Source: Pseudomonadota bacterium
GTDB lineage: Bacteria > Pseudomonadota > Gammaproteobacteria > Xanthomonadales > Rhodanobacteraceae
Reading direction: 5' to 3'
DNA: 57,145 nt
Assembly (NCBI GenBank): GCA_021827205.1
Contig: JAKAWV010000019.1
Coordinates: 1-57,145 of the forward strand
Of the stretch, positions 34,328 through 54,658 are shown piece by piece. Every line of letters starts with the position of its first letter. Position 1 is the first letter of the stretch. The notes below the pieces were generated by a model that had not been told where the DNA came from, did no database searches, and saw only the letters and a program-made list of their open reading frames with translations. A program made the translations under genes and the position numbers.

Positions 34328-34513
34328 TCACTTCTTCTCGCCCTGCACCGTCTTGGTGCGGGCGATATCGCGACGCACGCGCTTGAGCTGGTGCGTCTGC
34401 TTGAATTCGCCCGTGCTGCGCTGCATGCGCAGGTTGAACTGCTCCTTGCGCAACTCGAGCACGTGTTCGGCCAGATCAACGGCCGACTGATTGCGCAGAT
34501 CCTGGGTATTCAT
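34328..34513 (-). CDS. rpmC: 50S ribosomal protein L29
   Basis: From ATG 34513 the product is 61 residues (E. coli 63). [19 protein letters not shown] and [14 protein letters not shown] are diagnostic. L29 lies by the tunnel exit and contacts trigger factor and SRP. Its ATG shares one base with the rplP stop (TGATG), so translation is coupled. The longer frame upstream is a shadow inside rplP. Confidence 0.96.
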   Translation of the reverse strand: MNTQDLRNQSAVDLAEHVLELRKEQFNLRMQRSTGEFKQTHQLKRVRRDIARTKTVQGEKK

Positions 34514-34926
34514 CACAGCACCGCCCGGGTGACAAATGTGGTCTGCACCGACAGCTTCGCGGCGGCAAGGCGAAACGCCTCGCGCGCGGTAATCTCGTCG
34601 ACGCCCTCGATTTCGTAAAGCATGCGGCCAGGCTGCACTGGGGCAACCCAGAACTCGACGCCGCCCTTGCCGGCGCCCATGCGCACCTCGATCGGTTTGC
34701 GCGTGATCGGCTTGTCGGGGAACACGCGAATCCACAACTTGCCGCCACGCTTGACGTGACGCGAGATGCTGCGGCGCGCGGCCTCAATCTGGCGCGAGGT
34801 CAGATGCCCGTGCGTGGTCGCCTTCAGGCCATATTCGCCGAAGCTGACCACGTTGGCGCTGTAGCTCAGGCCTTCGTTGCGGCCCTTGAACATCTTGCGG
34901 TATTTGGTGCGCTTGGGTTGCAGCAT
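34513..34926 (-). CDS. rplP: 50S ribosomal protein L16
   Basis: The product is 137 residues (E. coli 136), with [20 protein letters not shown] at the start and [23 protein letters not shown] (split in the protein by a loop) in the middle. L16 helps position A-site tRNA. The conserved arginine that is hydroxylated in some species lies near this loop. The ATG at 34926 follows an AGGAG. It is 11 bases after rpsC. Confidence 0.97.
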   Translation of the reverse strand: MLQPKRTKYRKMFKGRNEGLSYSANVVSFGEYGLKATTHGHLTSRQIEAARRSISRHVKRGGKLWIRVFPDKPITRKPIEVRMGAGKGGVEFWVAPVQPGRMLYEIEGVDEITAREAFRLAAAKLSVQTTFVTRAVL

Positions 34927-34937
34927 GAGAGAACTCC

Positions 34938-35648
34938 TTACTTCGCCGCCGTCTGGCGTTCACCGCCACGACGCGGCTCGCGCTCGGCTTCCTTCGCCTC
35001 TTGCTGCTGGCTAGCAGCCAAGTCGAAGACTTCGCCTTTATAGATCCACACCTTGACGCCGATGATGCCGTAGGTGGTCTTGGCTTCCGCGAAGCCATAA
35101 TCAATGTCAGCACGCAGCGTATGCAGCGGCACGCGGCCTTCGCGATACCACTCCGAACGCGCGATTTCCGCGCCGTTAAGGCGGCCGCCGACGTTGACCT
35201 TGATGCCGAGCGCGCCAAGGCGCATCGAGTTGCCCACCGCGCGCTTCATGGCGCGACGGAACATGATGCGGCGCTCAAGCTGCTGGGCAATGCTCTCAGC
35301 GACCAACTGCGCGTCCAATTCGGGCTTGCGCACCTCGGCCACATTGATGTGTGTGGGAACGCCCATCAGCGCGGTCACGTCATGACGCAGCTTCTCGATG
35401 TCCTCGCCTTTCTTGCCGATCACCACGCCCGGACGAGCCGTGTGGATGGTGACGCGCGCATTCTTGGCCGGTCTTTCGATCAGGATCTTGGAAATGCCCG
35501 CCGCCGCGAGACGCTTCTTGAGCATCTCGCGCACTTTCAGGTCGGCAACAAGATATTGGGCAAACTCGCGCTTGCCAGCGAACCACTTCGAGTTCCAGTC
35601 CTTGGCAATGCCCAGGCGGAACCCGGTGGGATGAACTTTATGACCCAT
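34938..35648 (-). CDS. rpsC: 30S ribosomal protein S3
   Basis: The product is 236 residues (E. coli 233), starting [22 protein letters not shown] domain with [13 protein letters not shown] occupies about residues 40-110 and the C-terminal half has [13 protein letters not shown]. The C-terminal tail is rich in Gln, Glu and Arg. S3 lines the mRNA entry channel and has helicase-like function. It is 12 bases after rplV. Confidence 0.97.
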   Translation of the reverse strand: MGHKVHPTGFRLGIAKDWNSKWFAGKREFAQYLVADLKVREMLKKRLAAAGISKILIERPAKNARVTIHTARPGVVIGKKGEDIEKLRHDVTALMGVPTHINVAEVRKPELDAQLVAESIAQQLERRIMFRRAMKRAVGNSMRLGALGIKVNVGGRLNGAEIARSEWYREGRVPLHTLRADIDYGFAEAKTTYGIIGVKVWIYKGEVFDLAASQQQEAKEAEREPRRGGERQTAAK

Positions 35649-35660
35649 TTCGTCGCCCCG

Positions 35661-35990
35661 TCAGTTGCCAACGACCACAGTGATGTGGCTGCTGCGCTTG
35701 AGAATGCGTGCACCACGACCCTTGGCGCGCGCGTGCATGCGCTTCATCACCGGGCCTTCGTCCACGAAAATACGCGTAATCTTGAGCTCGTCGACATCGG
35801 CACCGAGGTTGCTCTCGGCGTTGGCAACGGCCGAAAGCAGCAGCTTGCGCACGATATGCGCCGCCTTCTTCTCGGTGTGCTCGAGCAGACCGCTGGCCCG
35901 ATCAACGGGCATACCGCGTACAAGGTCGGCTACTAGCCGCGCTTTTTGCGCCGATATCCGGGCCCCGCGCAGGATTGCCTTGGCTTCCAT
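35661..35990 (-). CDS. rplV: 50S ribosomal protein L22
   Basis: From ATG 35990 the product is 109 residues (E. coli 110). I chose this start because GGAG lies six bases before it; an ATG at 36002 that overlaps the rpsS stop would add four residues. [22 protein letters not shown] and the [21 protein letters not shown] tunnel loop are typical. That loop forms part of the macrolide-binding tunnel and looks wild type. Confidence 0.96.
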   Translation of the reverse strand: MEAKAILRGARISAQKARLVADLVRGMPVDRASGLLEHTEKKAAHIVRKLLLSAVANAESNLGADVDELKITRIFVDEGPVMKRMHARAKGRGARILKRSSHITVVVGN

Positions 35991-36001
35991 CTCAGTCTCC
36001 A

Positions 36002-36298
36002 TCACTTCTTCTTGGCCGCAGCAGGCGCAGCGGCCTTCTTGTCGCCGGAGTGCCCCTTGAACGTGCGCGTCGCCGCGAACTCGCCGAGTTTGTGCCCGAC
36101 CATGTTTTCATTCACCAAGACCGGAACGTGCTGCTTGCCGTTGTGCACGGCGATGGTCATACCGACCATATCCGGCACGATCATCGATCGACGCGACCAA
36201 GTCTTGATCGGACGCTTGCTGTTGGTCGCGGCCGCAGCCTCGACTTTCTTCATCAGGTGCAGGTCGATGAATGGACCTTTCTTGAGCGAACGCGGCAT
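36002..36298 (-). CDS. rpsS: 30S ribosomal protein S19
   Basis: The product is 98 residues (E. coli 92), starting [42 protein letters not shown] is diagnostic. The C-terminus has a Lys/Ala-rich extension ([13 protein letters not shown]) longer than in E. coli. S19 binds the head of 16S rRNA with S13. It is 12 bases after rplB. Confidence 0.97.
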   Translation of the reverse strand: MPRSLKKGPFIDLHLMKKVEAAAATNSKRPIKTWSRRSMIVPDMVGMTIAVHNGKQHVPVLVNENMVGHKLGEFAATRTFKGHSGDKKAAAPAAAKKK

Positions 36299-36310
36299 GT
36301 CGATTCCCTA

Positions 36311-37132
36311 TTACTTGCGACGACGCACGATCATGTTTTGCGTGCGTTTGTTGTTGCGCGTCTTGTAGCCCTTGGTCGGCAAGCCCCACGGACTGACGGG
36401 ATGACGACCACCCGAGGTGCGGCCTTCGCCACCACCGTGCGGATGATCGACCGGATTCATGGCCACGCCACGCACGGTAGGGCGGATGCCCTTCCAACGT
36501 TGCGCACCAGCCTTGCCGATCTTGCGCAGGTTGTGCTCGGTGTTGCCCACCTCGCCAATCACTGCACGACACTCGACCGGAACCTTGCGCATTTCGCCAG
36601 AACGCAAGCGCAGGGTAGCGAAACCCAACTCGCGCGCCACAAGCTGCACCGAGGCGCCGGCACTGCGCGCCAACTGCGCGCCCTTGCCGGGTTTCATCTC
36701 GATGCAATGCACAGTCGAACCAATCGGCACGTTGCGCAACGGCAGGCAATTGCCCGGCTTGATCGGCGCGTCGCGTCCGGCCACGAGCTGATCGCCTACC
36801 GCGAGACCGCGCGGCGCGATGATGTAGCGGCGCTCGCCATCGGCGTACAGCACCAGCGCAATGTGCGCGGTACGGTTGGGGTCGTACTCAAGACGCTCGA
36901 CACGGCAGGCGATGCCTTCCTTGTCGCGCTTGAAGTCGATCAAGCGGTAATGTTGCTTGTGCCCGCCGCCGCGGTGACGCGTGGTGATGCGCCCGTAGTG
37001 GTTGCGGCCACCGGTGTTGCTCTGTGCCTCGACCAGCGGAGCGTGGGGCGCGCCTTTGTGCAGACCTGGCGTCGACACACGCACCATGGCGCGGCGTCCC
37101 GGCGAGGTCGGCTTGAATGTCATCAATGTCAT
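36311..37132 (-). CDS. rplB: 50S ribosomal protein L2
   Basis: The product is 273 residues, as in E. coli. [20 protein letters not shown] and the C-terminal [21 protein letters not shown], which holds the histidine important for peptidyl transfer, are present. Start ATG 37132 follows AGGAG at eight bases; an in-frame ATG at 37123 is possible. L2 is a primary 23S binder near the peptidyl transferase centre. Confidence 0.98.
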   Translation of the reverse strand: MTLMTFKPTSPGRRAMVRVSTPGLHKGAPHAPLVEAQSNTGGRNHYGRITTRHRGGGHKQHYRLIDFKRDKEGIACRVERLEYDPNRTAHIALVLYADGERRYIIAPRGLAVGDQLVAGRDAPIKPGNCLPLRNVPIGSTVHCIEMKPGKGAQLARSAGASVQLVARELGFATLRLRSGEMRKVPVECRAVIGEVGNTEHNLRKIGKAGAQRWKGIRPTVRGVAMNPVDHPHGGGEGRTSGGRHPVSPWGLPTKGYKTRNNKRTQNMIVRRRK

Positions 37133-37148
37133 TGTGGCAACTCCTGAC

Positions 37149-37442
37149 TCAGGCCTTGGCCATCACGTTGATGGACTGGCCTTCGGCAAGACGGATGTAC
37201 GCCTTGCGCATGCCGGCACGGCGGCCCTGGCGGTAACGGAAGGACTTGGTTTTGCCCTTGACGTTGACCAGGTTGACCGCCTCCACCCTTACTTCAAACA
37301 ATTGCTCGACCGCCGCCTTCACGTCGGCCTTGGTGGCCTCAGGGGCGACTTCGAACACGTACTGGTTATGCTCGGCGAGACGTGCCGCCTTCTCGGAGAT
37401 CAGCGGTGCGCGCAGCACGGAAAGAATGGATTCGTTGTTCAT
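37149..37442 (-). CDS. rplW: 50S ribosomal protein L23
   Basis: From ATG 37442 the product is 97 residues (E. coli 100). [15 protein letters not shown] and the [21 protein letters not shown] segment identify L23, which docks trigger factor and SRP at the tunnel exit. Its ATG overlaps the rplD stop by four bases, so the two are coupled. A GTG three codons upstream lies inside rplD. Confidence 0.96.
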   Translation of the reverse strand: MNNESILSVLRAPLISEKAARLAEHNQYVFEVAPEATKADVKAAVEQLFEVRVEAVNLVNVKGKTKSFRYRQGRRAGMRKAYIRLAEGQSINVMAKA

Positions 37443-38041
37443 GCCAGCCACGCCTCGATCTTTTTCACGGATTCGACCGTCATCAGTACACGGTCGGCGC
37501 CGACCAACGACACCGGGTTCATCGCCGCCACATCGACGACATGAACATGCGGCAGATTGCGCGCGGCCAGATACAGCGCATCAACGGCGTTGTCATCGAC
37601 TAGCAGCACATGGCCAGCAGCGCCCCACTGCGAAAGCTTGCCCGCCAGCCCTCGAGTCTTTGGTTGTTCAATACCGAAACCAGGAATGACTTGCAGGCGC
37701 CCCTGCCGATTGAGCTCGGCGAGGATGCTGCGCATCGCCCCGCGATACATCTTGCGATTGACCTTCTGCTCGAAACTGCGTGGCTTGGCCGCGAAGGCTC
37801 TGCCGCCGCCGACAAAGATCGGTGCGCGGTAATCGCCGTGACGCGCGCCACCACCCTTCTGTTTCTTGAACTTCTTGGTGGTGCCCGACATCTCGCTGCG
37901 CGTGAGCTGCGCCTTGGTGCCGGCGCGACCCGCGGCACGATAGGCCACGACCACCTGATGCACGAGGTTCTCGTTGAACTCGGCACCGAACACGACCTCG
38001 GCGACCTGCAGCGGCGCGGCGTCGGTAACGTTGATTTCCAT
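37439..38041 (-). CDS. rplD: 50S ribosomal protein L4
   Basis: The product is 200 residues (E. coli 201). [17 protein letters not shown], the tunnel-loop [21 protein letters not shown] and [16 protein letters not shown] are diagnostic. L4 lines the tunnel and in E. coli represses its own S10 operon through the leader. Here the gap before rpsJ is only 66 bases, so that long leader is absent. It is 11 bases after rplC. Confidence 0.97.
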   Translation of the reverse strand: MEINVTDAAPLQVAEVVFGAEFNENLVHQVVVAYRAAGRAGTKAQLTRSEMSGTTKKFKKQKGGGARHGDYRAPIFVGGGRAFAAKPRSFEQKVNRKMYRGAMRSILAELNRQGRLQVIPGFGIEQPKTRGLAGKLSQWGAAGHVLLVDDNAVDALYLAARNLPHVHVVDVAAMNPVSLVGADRVLMTVESVKKIEAWLA

Positions 38042-38052
38042 GACCTGACTCC

Positions 38053-38694
38053 TCAGCCCTTGGTCGTCGGGCGAATGATCACGTCGCCACCAGTGGCGCC
38101 GGGAACAGCACCCTTGATGGCGATGACGTGGCGTTCGCTATCGATCTGCATCACTTCAAGACCCTGTGCGGAGCGCCGCACGTTGCCCATCTGGCCCGAC
38201 ATGCGCTTGCCTGGAAACACGCGGCCCGGTGTCTGCCTCTGACCGATGGATCCTGGCGCGCGATGCGACAGCGAGTTGCCGTGCGTCGCGTCGCCCATTT
38301 TGAAGTGGTGACGCTTGATCGTTCCCTGGAAGCCCTTGCCCTTGGACACGCCGGCAACATCGACGCTCTGCCCGATCTTGAACACGTCGTCGAGTTTGAT
38401 TTCACTGCCCACGGCGTAGGCAGCCACATCTGCGGTAGCAACGCGAAACTCCCAAAGACTACGACCCGGCTCGACCTTGGCTTTGGCGAAGTGTCCTTTC
38501 GCGGCCTTGCTCAGCAGGTTGGGACGCTTGGCGCCCACGGTGACCTGCACTGCGGCATAACCATCAGTGCCATCCAACTTCACCTGGGTGACACGATTCG
38601 GTGTCGCTTCGATCAGCGTCACCGGCACCGAACGACCGTCCTCGGTAAAGATGCGACTCATGCCGCACTTGCGGCCTACCAGTCCGATATTCAT
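38053..38694 (-). CDS. rplC: 50S ribosomal protein L3
   Basis: From ATG 38694 the product is 213 residues (E. coli 209), starting [39 protein letters not shown] and [20 protein letters not shown] carry the central extension reaching the peptidyl transferase centre. The glutamine in GQRQTPGR is the usual methylation site. The gap to rpsJ is 22 bases. Confidence 0.97.
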   Translation of the reverse strand: MNIGLVGRKCGMSRIFTEDGRSVPVTLIEATPNRVTQVKLDGTDGYAAVQVTVGAKRPNLLSKAAKGHFAKAKVEPGRSLWEFRVATADVAAYAVGSEIKLDDVFKIGQSVDVAGVSKGKGFQGTIKRHHFKMGDATHGNSLSHRAPGSIGQRQTPGRVFPGKRMSGQMGNVRRSAQGLEVMQIDSERHVIAIKGAVPGATGGDVIIRPTTKG

Positions 38695-38716
38695 GTCTAT
38701 ATCCTGATCCTGCGCC

Positions 38717-39028
38717 TCAACCGAGCTTGATCTGCACGTCCACACCAGCGGCGAGGTCGAGCTTCATCAGCGCGTCCACGGTCTTGTCATTGGGGTCGAT
38801 GATGTCGAGAACCCGCTTGTGCGTACGCGTTTCGTACTGATCACGCGCGTCCTTGTCGACATGCGGTGACGTCAACACGGTATAACGCTCGATCTTGGTT
38901 GGCAGCGGAATCGGGCCAAGCACTGTGGCGCCTGTACGCTTGGCCGTCTCGACGATCTCGCTCGCGGAGCGATCGATCAACCGGTGATCATACGCCTTGA
39001 GCCGAATGCGAATTTTTTGGTTCGCCAT
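38717..39028 (-). CDS. rpsJ: 30S ribosomal protein S10
   Basis: The product is 103 residues, as in E. coli, with [19 protein letters not shown] at the start and [13 protein letters not shown] later. S10 (NusE) binds 16S rRNA and also takes part in NusA/NusG antitermination complexes. It starts the S10 block 66 bases after the first tuf gene. A GAAA-capped hairpin lies in that gap. Confidence 0.97.
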   Translation of the reverse strand: MANQKIRIRLKAYDHRLIDRSASEIVETAKRTGATVLGPIPLPTKIERYTVLTSPHVDKDARDQYETRTHKRVLDIIDPNDKTVDALMKLDLAAGVDVQIKLG

Positions 39029-39061
39029 AACCGTGTCCTGTGAAAAAGAGCTGTTCCGCGA

Positions 39062-39077
39062 GGCGGCTTTCGCCGCC
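39062..39077 (-). promoter_or_regulatory. GC hairpin with GAAA loop between tuf and rpsJ
   Basis: On the minus strand GGCGGC-GAAA-GCCGCC forms a perfect six-pair stem with a GNRA tetraloop. A run of five Ts lies about 14 bases downstream, too far for a standard terminator. It could be a processing signal, a pause site or an RNA-stability element separating tuf from the S10 block. Confidence 0.45.
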
Positions 39078-39094
39078 CCACACGCTTGCTGCTA

Positions 39095-40285
39095 TTACTC
39101 GAAGATTTTGGCGACGACGCCGGCACCGACGGTGCGGCCGCCTTCGCGAATCGCGAAGCGCAGGCCTTCCTCCATCGCGATCGGCGCAATCAGCGCCACC
39201 TTCATCTTCACGTTGTCACCCGGCATCACCATCTCCACACCTTCCGGCAACTCGCAGGCGCCGGTCACGTCCGTCGTGCGAAAGTAAAACTGCGGCCGGT
39301 AACCCTTGAAGAACGGCGTGTGACGCCCACCCTCTTCCTTGGACAACACGTATACCTCCGCCTCAAACTTCGTGTGCGGCGTGATCGAACCCGGCTTGCA
39401 CAGCACCTGACCGCGCTCCACGTCGTCGCGCTTGGTGCCGCGCAGCAGCAAACCCGCGTTGTCGCCCGCCTGACCCTGGTCCAGCAGCTTGCGGAACATC
39501 TCCACCCCGGTGACGATCGTCTTCACCGTCGGACGTATGCCCACGATCTCGATCTCATCGCCCACCTTGACCACGCCACGCTCGATGCGTCCCGTCACCA
39601 CCGTGCCGCGACCCGAGATCGAGAACACGTCTTCCACCGGCATCAGAAACGGCTTGTCAATGTCGCGCTTCGGCTCCGGGATGAAACTGTCCAGCGCGTC
39701 CACCAACTTGATGATCGACGGCACCCCAATCTCGCTCTGATCGCCTTCCAGCGCCTTCAGCGCCGAGCCCTTGATGATCGGCGTCTCGTCGCCCGGAAAC
39801 TTGTACTTCACCAGCAGCTCGCGCACTTCCATCTCGACCAGCTCAAGCAACTCGGCGTCATCGACCATGTCCGCCTTGTTCATGTACACCACAATGTGCG
39901 GCACGCCTACCTGCCGCGCCAGCAGAATGTGCTCGCGCGTCTGCGGCATCGGACCGTCCGCCGCGCTCACCACCAGAATCGCGCCGTCCATCTGCGCCGC
40001 GCCGGTGATCATGTTCTTCACGTAATCGGCGTGCCCCGGACAATCCACGTGCGCGTAATGACGCTGCGGCGATTCGTACTCCACGTGCGCCGTCGAGATC
40101 GTGATGCCGCGCGCCTTCTCTTCCGGCGCCGCGTCAATCTGATCGTACGCCTTGAACTCACCGCCAAAGCGCTCCGCGCCAACCTTCGTCAGCGCCGCCG
40201 TCAACGTCGTCTTGCCGTGATCCACGTGGCCTATCGTCCCCACGTTCACATGCGGCTTCTTACGCTCGAATTTTTCCTTGGACAT
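39095..40285 (-). CDS. tuf: Elongation factor Tu (copy 1, str cluster)
   Basis: EF-Tu is the GTPase that brings aminoacyl-tRNA to the ribosome. The product is 396 residues (E. coli 394). GTPase motifs are GHVDHGKT (19-26), DCPGH and NKAD, followed by domains 2 and 3. The gene lies 48 bases after fusA and 66 before rpsJ. Its coding DNA is identical to the second copy at 55856-57046 apart from the stop codon (TAA here, TAG there), a sign of gene conversion. Confidence 0.98.
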   Translation of the reverse strand: MSKEKFERKKPHVNVGTIGHVDHGKTTLTAALTKVGAERFGGEFKAYDQIDAAPEEKARGITISTAHVEYESPQRHYAHVDCPGHADYVKNMITGAAQMDGAILVVSAADGPMPQTREHILLARQVGVPHIVVYMNKADMVDDAELLELVEMEVRELLVKYKFPGDETPIIKGSALKALEGDQSEIGVPSIIKLVDALDSFIPEPKRDIDKPFLMPVEDVFSISGRGTVVTGRIERGVVKVGDEIEIVGIRPTVKTIVTGVEMFRKLLDQGQAGDNAGLLLRGTKRDDVERGQVLCKPGSITPHTKFEAEVYVLSKEEGGRHTPFFKGYRPQFYFRTTDVTGACELPEGVEMVMPGDNVKMKVALIAPIAMEEGLRFAIREGGRTVGAGVVAKIFE

Positions 40286-40333
40286 GACTCACTAACCTCA
40301 AAACGTTTGTCAGTTGAATGGTTGGTTTGAAAC

Positions 40334-42430
<2,097 letters not shown>

Positions 42431-42448
42431 GATACGAGCCTCTGATGC

Positions 42449-42916
42449 TTACCAGCGATAATGCGAAAAGGCCTTGTTGGCTTCGGCCATGCGATGTGTT
42501 TCCTCGCGCTTCTTGACCGCGCCGCCGCGATTCTCGGAAGCATCGAGCAACTCGGCTGCGAGCTTGCGCGGCATGGTGTTCTCGCCACGCTTGCGCGCCG
42601 CATCGATCACCCAGCGCATGGCCAGAGCCTGACGCCGCGAAGGACGCACTTCGACCGGCACTTGGTAAGTGGCACCACCAACGCGACGCGACTTGACCTC
42701 GACAGCAGGCGCGACATTGCCCAACGCCTTTTCGACTACGGCGACCGGCTCGGCGTGCTTCTGACCGATCTGATCGATGGCGCCGTACACGATCTGCTCG
42801 GCGACAGCCTTCTTGCCGCTCTTCATCACCATATTGATGAAGCGCGCAATCGAGAGACTGGCATGCTTGGGATCGGCGAGCACGACTCGCGCGGGATGCG
42901 AACCTTTACGCGACAT
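42449..42916 (-). CDS. rpsG: 30S ribosomal protein S7
   Basis: From ATG 42916 the product is 155 residues (E. coli K-12 179, most others about 156). [21 protein letters not shown] and [23 protein letters not shown]-type segments identify S7, the primary assembler of the 30S head. In E. coli S7 also represses the str operon from the rpsL-rpsG junction; that junction is only 20 bases here. fusA follows. Confidence 0.97.
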   Translation of the reverse strand: MSRKGSHPARVVLADPKHASLSIARFINMVMKSGKKAVAEQIVYGAIDQIGQKHAEPVAVVEKALGNVAPAVEVKSRRVGGATYQVPVEVRPSRRQALAMRWVIDAARKRGENTMPRKLAAELLDASENRGGAVKKREETHRMAEANKAFSHYRW

Positions 42917-42936
42917 GTTGCGACACTCCTGAACTT

Positions 42937-43311
42937 TTAGGCCTTGGGGCGCTTGGCGCCGTACTTGGAGCGCGCCTGGCGCCGCTTGGCGATGCCGGCA
43001 CAATCGAGACTGCCGCGCACGGTGTGGTAGCGAACGCCAGGCAGATCCTTGACGCGGCCGCCACGAATCAGCACCACCGAATGCTCCTGAAGGTTGTGGC
43101 CTTCACCACCGATGTAACTGATCACCTCGTAACCGTTGGTCAGGCGCACCTTGGCAACCTTGCGCAGCGCCGAGTTGGGCTTCTTCGGGGTGGTGGTGTA
43201 GACGCGCGTGCACACGCCACGACGCTGCGGGCAGCTTTGCAATGCCGGCGAAGCGCTCTTGTAGCTCTTCGGGCTGCGCGGTTTGCGCACCAACTGGTTG
43301 ATCGTCGCCAT
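42937..43311 (-). CDS. rpsL: 30S ribosomal protein S12
   Basis: From ATG 43311 the product is 124 residues, as in E. coli. It begins [12 protein letters not shown] and has [15 protein letters not shown] with Lys43, and [13 protein letters not shown], so the positions where streptomycin resistance commonly arises look wild type. S12 is at the decoding centre. It heads the str block, 186 bases after rpoC, with its own promoter match and a leader hairpin. Confidence 0.97.
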   Translation of the reverse strand: MATINQLVRKPRSPKSYKSASPALQSCPQRRGVCTRVYTTTPKKPNSALRKVAKVRLTNGYEVISYIGGEGHNLQEHSVVLIRGGRVKDLPGVRYHTVRGSLDCAGIAKRRQARSKYGAKRPKA

Positions 43312-43338
43312 GCCTTGTGGAGTCCTGTCAAACGAAAT

Positions 43339-43362
43339 GCAGGCCGACACAACTCGGCCTGC
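43339..43362 (-). promoter_or_regulatory. Leader hairpin upstream of rpsL
   Basis: GCAGGCCGA and TCGGCCTGC form a perfect nine-base inverted repeat around a six-base loop. On the minus strand the stem is followed by ATTTCGTTT. It begins a few bases after the predicted start site of the candidate str promoter, so the transcript would begin with a strong hairpin. It could protect the 5' end, act as a weak terminator for rpoC readthrough, or serve as a regulatory target. Confidence 0.6.
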
Positions 43363-43374
43363 TTAGAAGCGGGA

Positions 43375-43403
43375 ATTTAACATGAGGAGCCGAGCTGCTT
43401 CAA
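43375..43403 (-). promoter_or_regulatory. Candidate sigma-70 promoter of the str block
   Basis: The minus strand carries TTGAAG (43398-43403), a 17-base spacer and TTAAAT (43375-43380). Each hexamer matches four of six consensus bases and the spacing is ideal. It lies between rpoC and rpsL and would let rpsL-rpsG-fusA-tuf be expressed apart from rpoBC. Confidence 0.6.
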
Positions 43404-43434
43404 GCCCAACCCGCACGCTCCCTGTCCCGAACAC

Positions 43435-43453
43435 GAGGCACATCCTGTGCCTC
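43435..43453 (-). terminator. Hairpin after rpoC, possible weak terminator
   Basis: GAGGCACA and TGTGCCTC form a perfect eight-base stem with a three-base loop, 45 bases after the rpoC stop. On the minus strand it is followed by GTGTTCGGG, not a T run, so an intrinsic terminator is doubtful. It may be a pause, processing or partial termination site before the str promoter. Confidence 0.4.
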
Positions 43454-43497
43454 ATTTCGTATGTGGTTTGATCCTGCCGGGCGGCAGACGATGGCAA

Positions 43498-47703
<4,206 letters not shown>

Positions 47704-47729
47704 GAATGTGTCTCCTCAGCCGGCGCCGA

Positions 47730-51893
<4,164 letters not shown>

Positions 51894-52027
51894 CGTGGTC
51901 TCACCCTCGCGACGGATACGGATGGAGCGGGAACGGAAAATCGCAATGCGCCGGTCCAAATCGGCCCAACGTCTTGCGACTTGCGGCTCACGTCGTGACC
52001 TTGCGGCCACGTGCTGCTGACAACAGG

Positions 52028-52055
52028 CAAAGGCCGGGGGCTTGCGCCCCCAGCC
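52028..52055 (-). terminator. Hairpin in the rplL-rpoB gap, candidate attenuator
   Basis: On the minus strand GGCTGGGGGC, loop GCAA, GCCCCCGGCC makes a ten-pair stem (one G-U) with a GNRA loop, followed by TTTGCCTG. A second small hairpin (52078-52093, stem GCGGCG/CGCCGC) abuts the rplL stop. E. coli has a partial terminator in the same gap that sets the ratio of L7/L12 to beta subunit; position and form suggest the same role here. Confidence 0.65.
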
Positions 52056-52093
52056 TCGGCAACGCTTCGGTCAAGCCGCGGCGCAAGCGCCGC

Positions 52094-52474
52094 TTACTTG
52101 ACTTCGACGCTGGCGCCAGCCGCTTCGAGCTCTTTCTTAAACTTTTCGGCGTCGGCCTTGGAAACCGCATCCTTGACTTCCTTCGGTGCGCCTTCGACCA
52201 GATCCTTGGCCTCTTTCAAACCCAAGCCGGTGATCGCGCGAACCACCTTGATGACCTCGACCTTTTTCTCGCCAGCGGCCTTGAGGACGATGGTGAACTC
52301 GGTCTTCTCTTCGGCGGGCGCAGCGGCGGCACCGCCAGCCTGCGCGGCGGCTACGGCGACAGGCGCTGCAGCGGAAACGCCGAACTTCTCTTCCATGGCT
52401 TTGACCAGCTCCATCACTTCAACCAGCGACTTGCTGGAGATGGCATCGATGATCTGCTCGTTGGTGAACGACAT
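52094..52474 (-). CDS. rplL: 50S ribosomal protein L7/L12
   Basis: The product is 126 residues (E. coli 121), with an N-terminal dimerisation part, an Ala-rich hinge near residues 38-55 and a C-terminal domain with [22 protein letters not shown] and [20 protein letters not shown]7/L12 forms the mobile stalk that recruits translation factors and is present in several copies, consistent with an attenuator after this gene. It is 54 bases after rplJ. Confidence 0.97.
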   Translation of the reverse strand: MSFTNEQIIDAISSKSLVEVMELVKAMEEKFGVSAAAPVAVAAAQAGGAAAAPAEEKTEFTIVLKAAGEKKVEVIKVVRAITGLGLKEAKDLVEGAPKEVKDAVSKADAEKFKKELEAAGASVEVK

Positions 52475-52528
52475 GAGACTTGACTCCTGGAAACGGATTG
52501 AATGGTTGATGAGTGTTGCGAACCGGAC

Positions 52529-53056
52529 TCAGGCGGCCTGTTTCTGCTGCGCCACCGCATGGGTGGCCCGTGCCAGTTGCGAAGCCGGCTCGGACAGCAC
52601 GCGCACCAGCATGGTTGCGGGCTGCACCAGCACGCTGAGCAGCATCGACAAGGCCTGCTCGCGGGTCGGTAGCGAGGCCAGCACATCGAGATGACCGGCG
52701 CCGTAAGCCTTGCCGCCGATGACCACTAGCCGCGGCTTGAGCTTGTCGGCGGTCTTGCCGAAGTCCTTGATCAGGCGACCAGCAGCACCGGGATCCTCGG
52801 TAGAGAACGCGAACACCAGCGGACCGGTGAACTGATCCTTGGCGCACTCGTACTCGGTACCTTCGACGGCGCGACGCAGCAAGGTGTTTTTGGCCACCTT
52901 GAGGTACACGCCACCGGCCCGTGCCTTGCGGCGCAGGTCGGTCAGTTGCTGCACGGTCAGGCCTGCATACTCGGCGGCCACCAGCGAGTGGGCCTTTTGC
53001 GCCACCTCGACCAGTTCGGCAACGACCTCTTTCTTTTGCGCAAGATTGAGCGCCAT
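52529..53056 (-). CDS. rplJ: 50S ribosomal protein L10
   Basis: From ATG 53056 the product is 175 residues (E. coli 165). It begins [35 protein letters not shown] and [16 protein letters not shown] follow, and the C-terminal helix that holds L12 dimers ends VAQQKQAA. L10 is the stalk base. The open frame upstream is Arg/Pro-rich and unsupported. A 275-base leader precedes it, as expected for autogenous control by L10-L12. Confidence 0.96.
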   Translation of the reverse strand: MALNLAQKKEVVAELVEVAQKAHSLVAAEYAGLTVQQLTDLRRKARAGGVYLKVAKNTLLRRAVEGTEYECAKDQFTGPLVFAFSTEDPGAAGRLIKDFGKTADKLKPRLVVIGGKAYGAGHLDVLASLPTREQALSMLLSVLVQPATMLVRVLSEPASQLARATHAVAQQKQAA

Positions 53057-53331
53057 TGCATGCTCCCAATCCGGACCCGGGGCGCTCCGCGCCCTGCAGT
53101 CCGGGAATCCCGGCGCCGCTCCTGCGGTGCCGTGGGTGCCTTGCGGCGCCCGCCTTGGTGGCCGTTCCAGGAATCCTGTTCGGGCTGCACCATCTGCGCG
53201 GGCTGATGGATTAAGGCATGCACGCGGCATTCGCCTCGTGCCCGCCACCCGCGGTCTTTGACGGCCCCGCGCCCCTTACGGAACGCGGACGCCCTCAAAT
53301 GGTGCCGGCGCGATCGCTCGCGCTGGCGTTG
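53057..53331 (-). promoter_or_regulatory. rplJ leader, candidate L10 autoregulatory RNA
   Basis: The 275-base gap between rplA and rplJ contains no gene. It is far longer than neighbouring gaps and includes several potential stems, for example GGCACCGC paired with GCGGCGCC around AGGA just upstream of rplJ (one mismatch). In many bacteria the L10-(L12) complex binds a kink-turn in this leader to repress translation. I infer this from position, length and structure; I could not fold the full RNA or confirm the kink-turn. Confidence 0.5.
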
Positions 53332-54036
<705 letters not shown>

Positions 54037-54040
54037 GACC

Positions 54041-54472
54041 TCAACCCTCCGTCCGCACGCCCATGCTGCGCGCACTGCCGGCGATGGTGCGCACGGCGGC
54101 ATCCATGTCGGCAGCGGTCAGATCAGGCATTTTCGTGGTCGCGATTTCCTCGAGCTGTTTGCGCGTCAGTACCTTGCCGACCTTGTCGGTATTGGGACGC
54201 TTGGAACCCGAGTCGATGCCGGCGGCCTTCTTGATCAGAATGGTCGCGGGCGGAGTCTTGGTGATGAACGTGAAACTGCGGTCGGAATAGGCCGTGATCA
54301 CCACCGGAATGGGAATACCAGGCTCCATCTTCGCGGTGGCCGCGTTGAAAGCCTTGCAGAATTCCATGATGTTCAGGCCGCGCTGACCCAGCGCGGGACC
54401 AACCGGCGGCGAGGGATTGGCCTGCCCTGCCTTGACTTGTAGCTTGATGTAACCGACGACCTTCTTGGCCAT
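54041..54472 (-). CDS. rplK: 50S ribosomal protein L11
   Basis: The product is 143 residues (E. coli 142), starting [30 protein letters not shown] in two conserved stretches. [19 protein letters not shown] lies in the rRNA-binding half. L11 forms the GTPase-associated centre and is needed for the stringent response through RelA. A 186-base gap with an extended -10 promoter match separates it from nusG. rplA follows after four bases. Confidence 0.97.
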   Translation of the reverse strand: MAKKVVGYIKLQVKAGQANPSPPVGPALGQRGLNIMEFCKAFNAATAKMEPGIPIPVVITAYSDRSFTFITKTPPATILIKKAAGIDSGSKRPNTDKVGKVLTRKQLEEIATTKMPDLTAADMDAAVRTIAGSARSMGVRTEG

Positions 54473-54617
54473 GGGATCTCTCTCCGAGTGCTAGCGCCTT
54501 GCGGCTCCTCGCGGGTGGGAACATCCTTGATGCGTGGCGACCCGCGCTCCGTGCGCGCCGCTGCCGAAAGTGCTCGCGGCGTGCAAACGCCCCGAGATCA
54601 GGCCGGGAAAGCTGCCA

Positions 54618-54626
54618 AGCATAGCA
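54618..54626 (-). promoter_or_regulatory. Candidate extended -10 promoter before rplK
   Basis: The minus strand reads TGC-TATGCT, an extended -10 element in which TATGCT (54618-54623) matches four of six consensus bases and TG sits at the right place. No good -35 lies at the expected distance. It is in the 186-base nusG-rplK gap, about 145 bases before the rplK ATG, where E. coli also has a promoter. Confidence 0.4.
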
Positions 54627-54658
54627 GCATTTCTCGCGCCCGCGTGCACGGATGCCGA

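Noticed and set aside
43435-43453. A firm intrinsic terminator after rpoC
   Set aside because: The stem is good, but no T run follows, so I list it only as a weak candidate.
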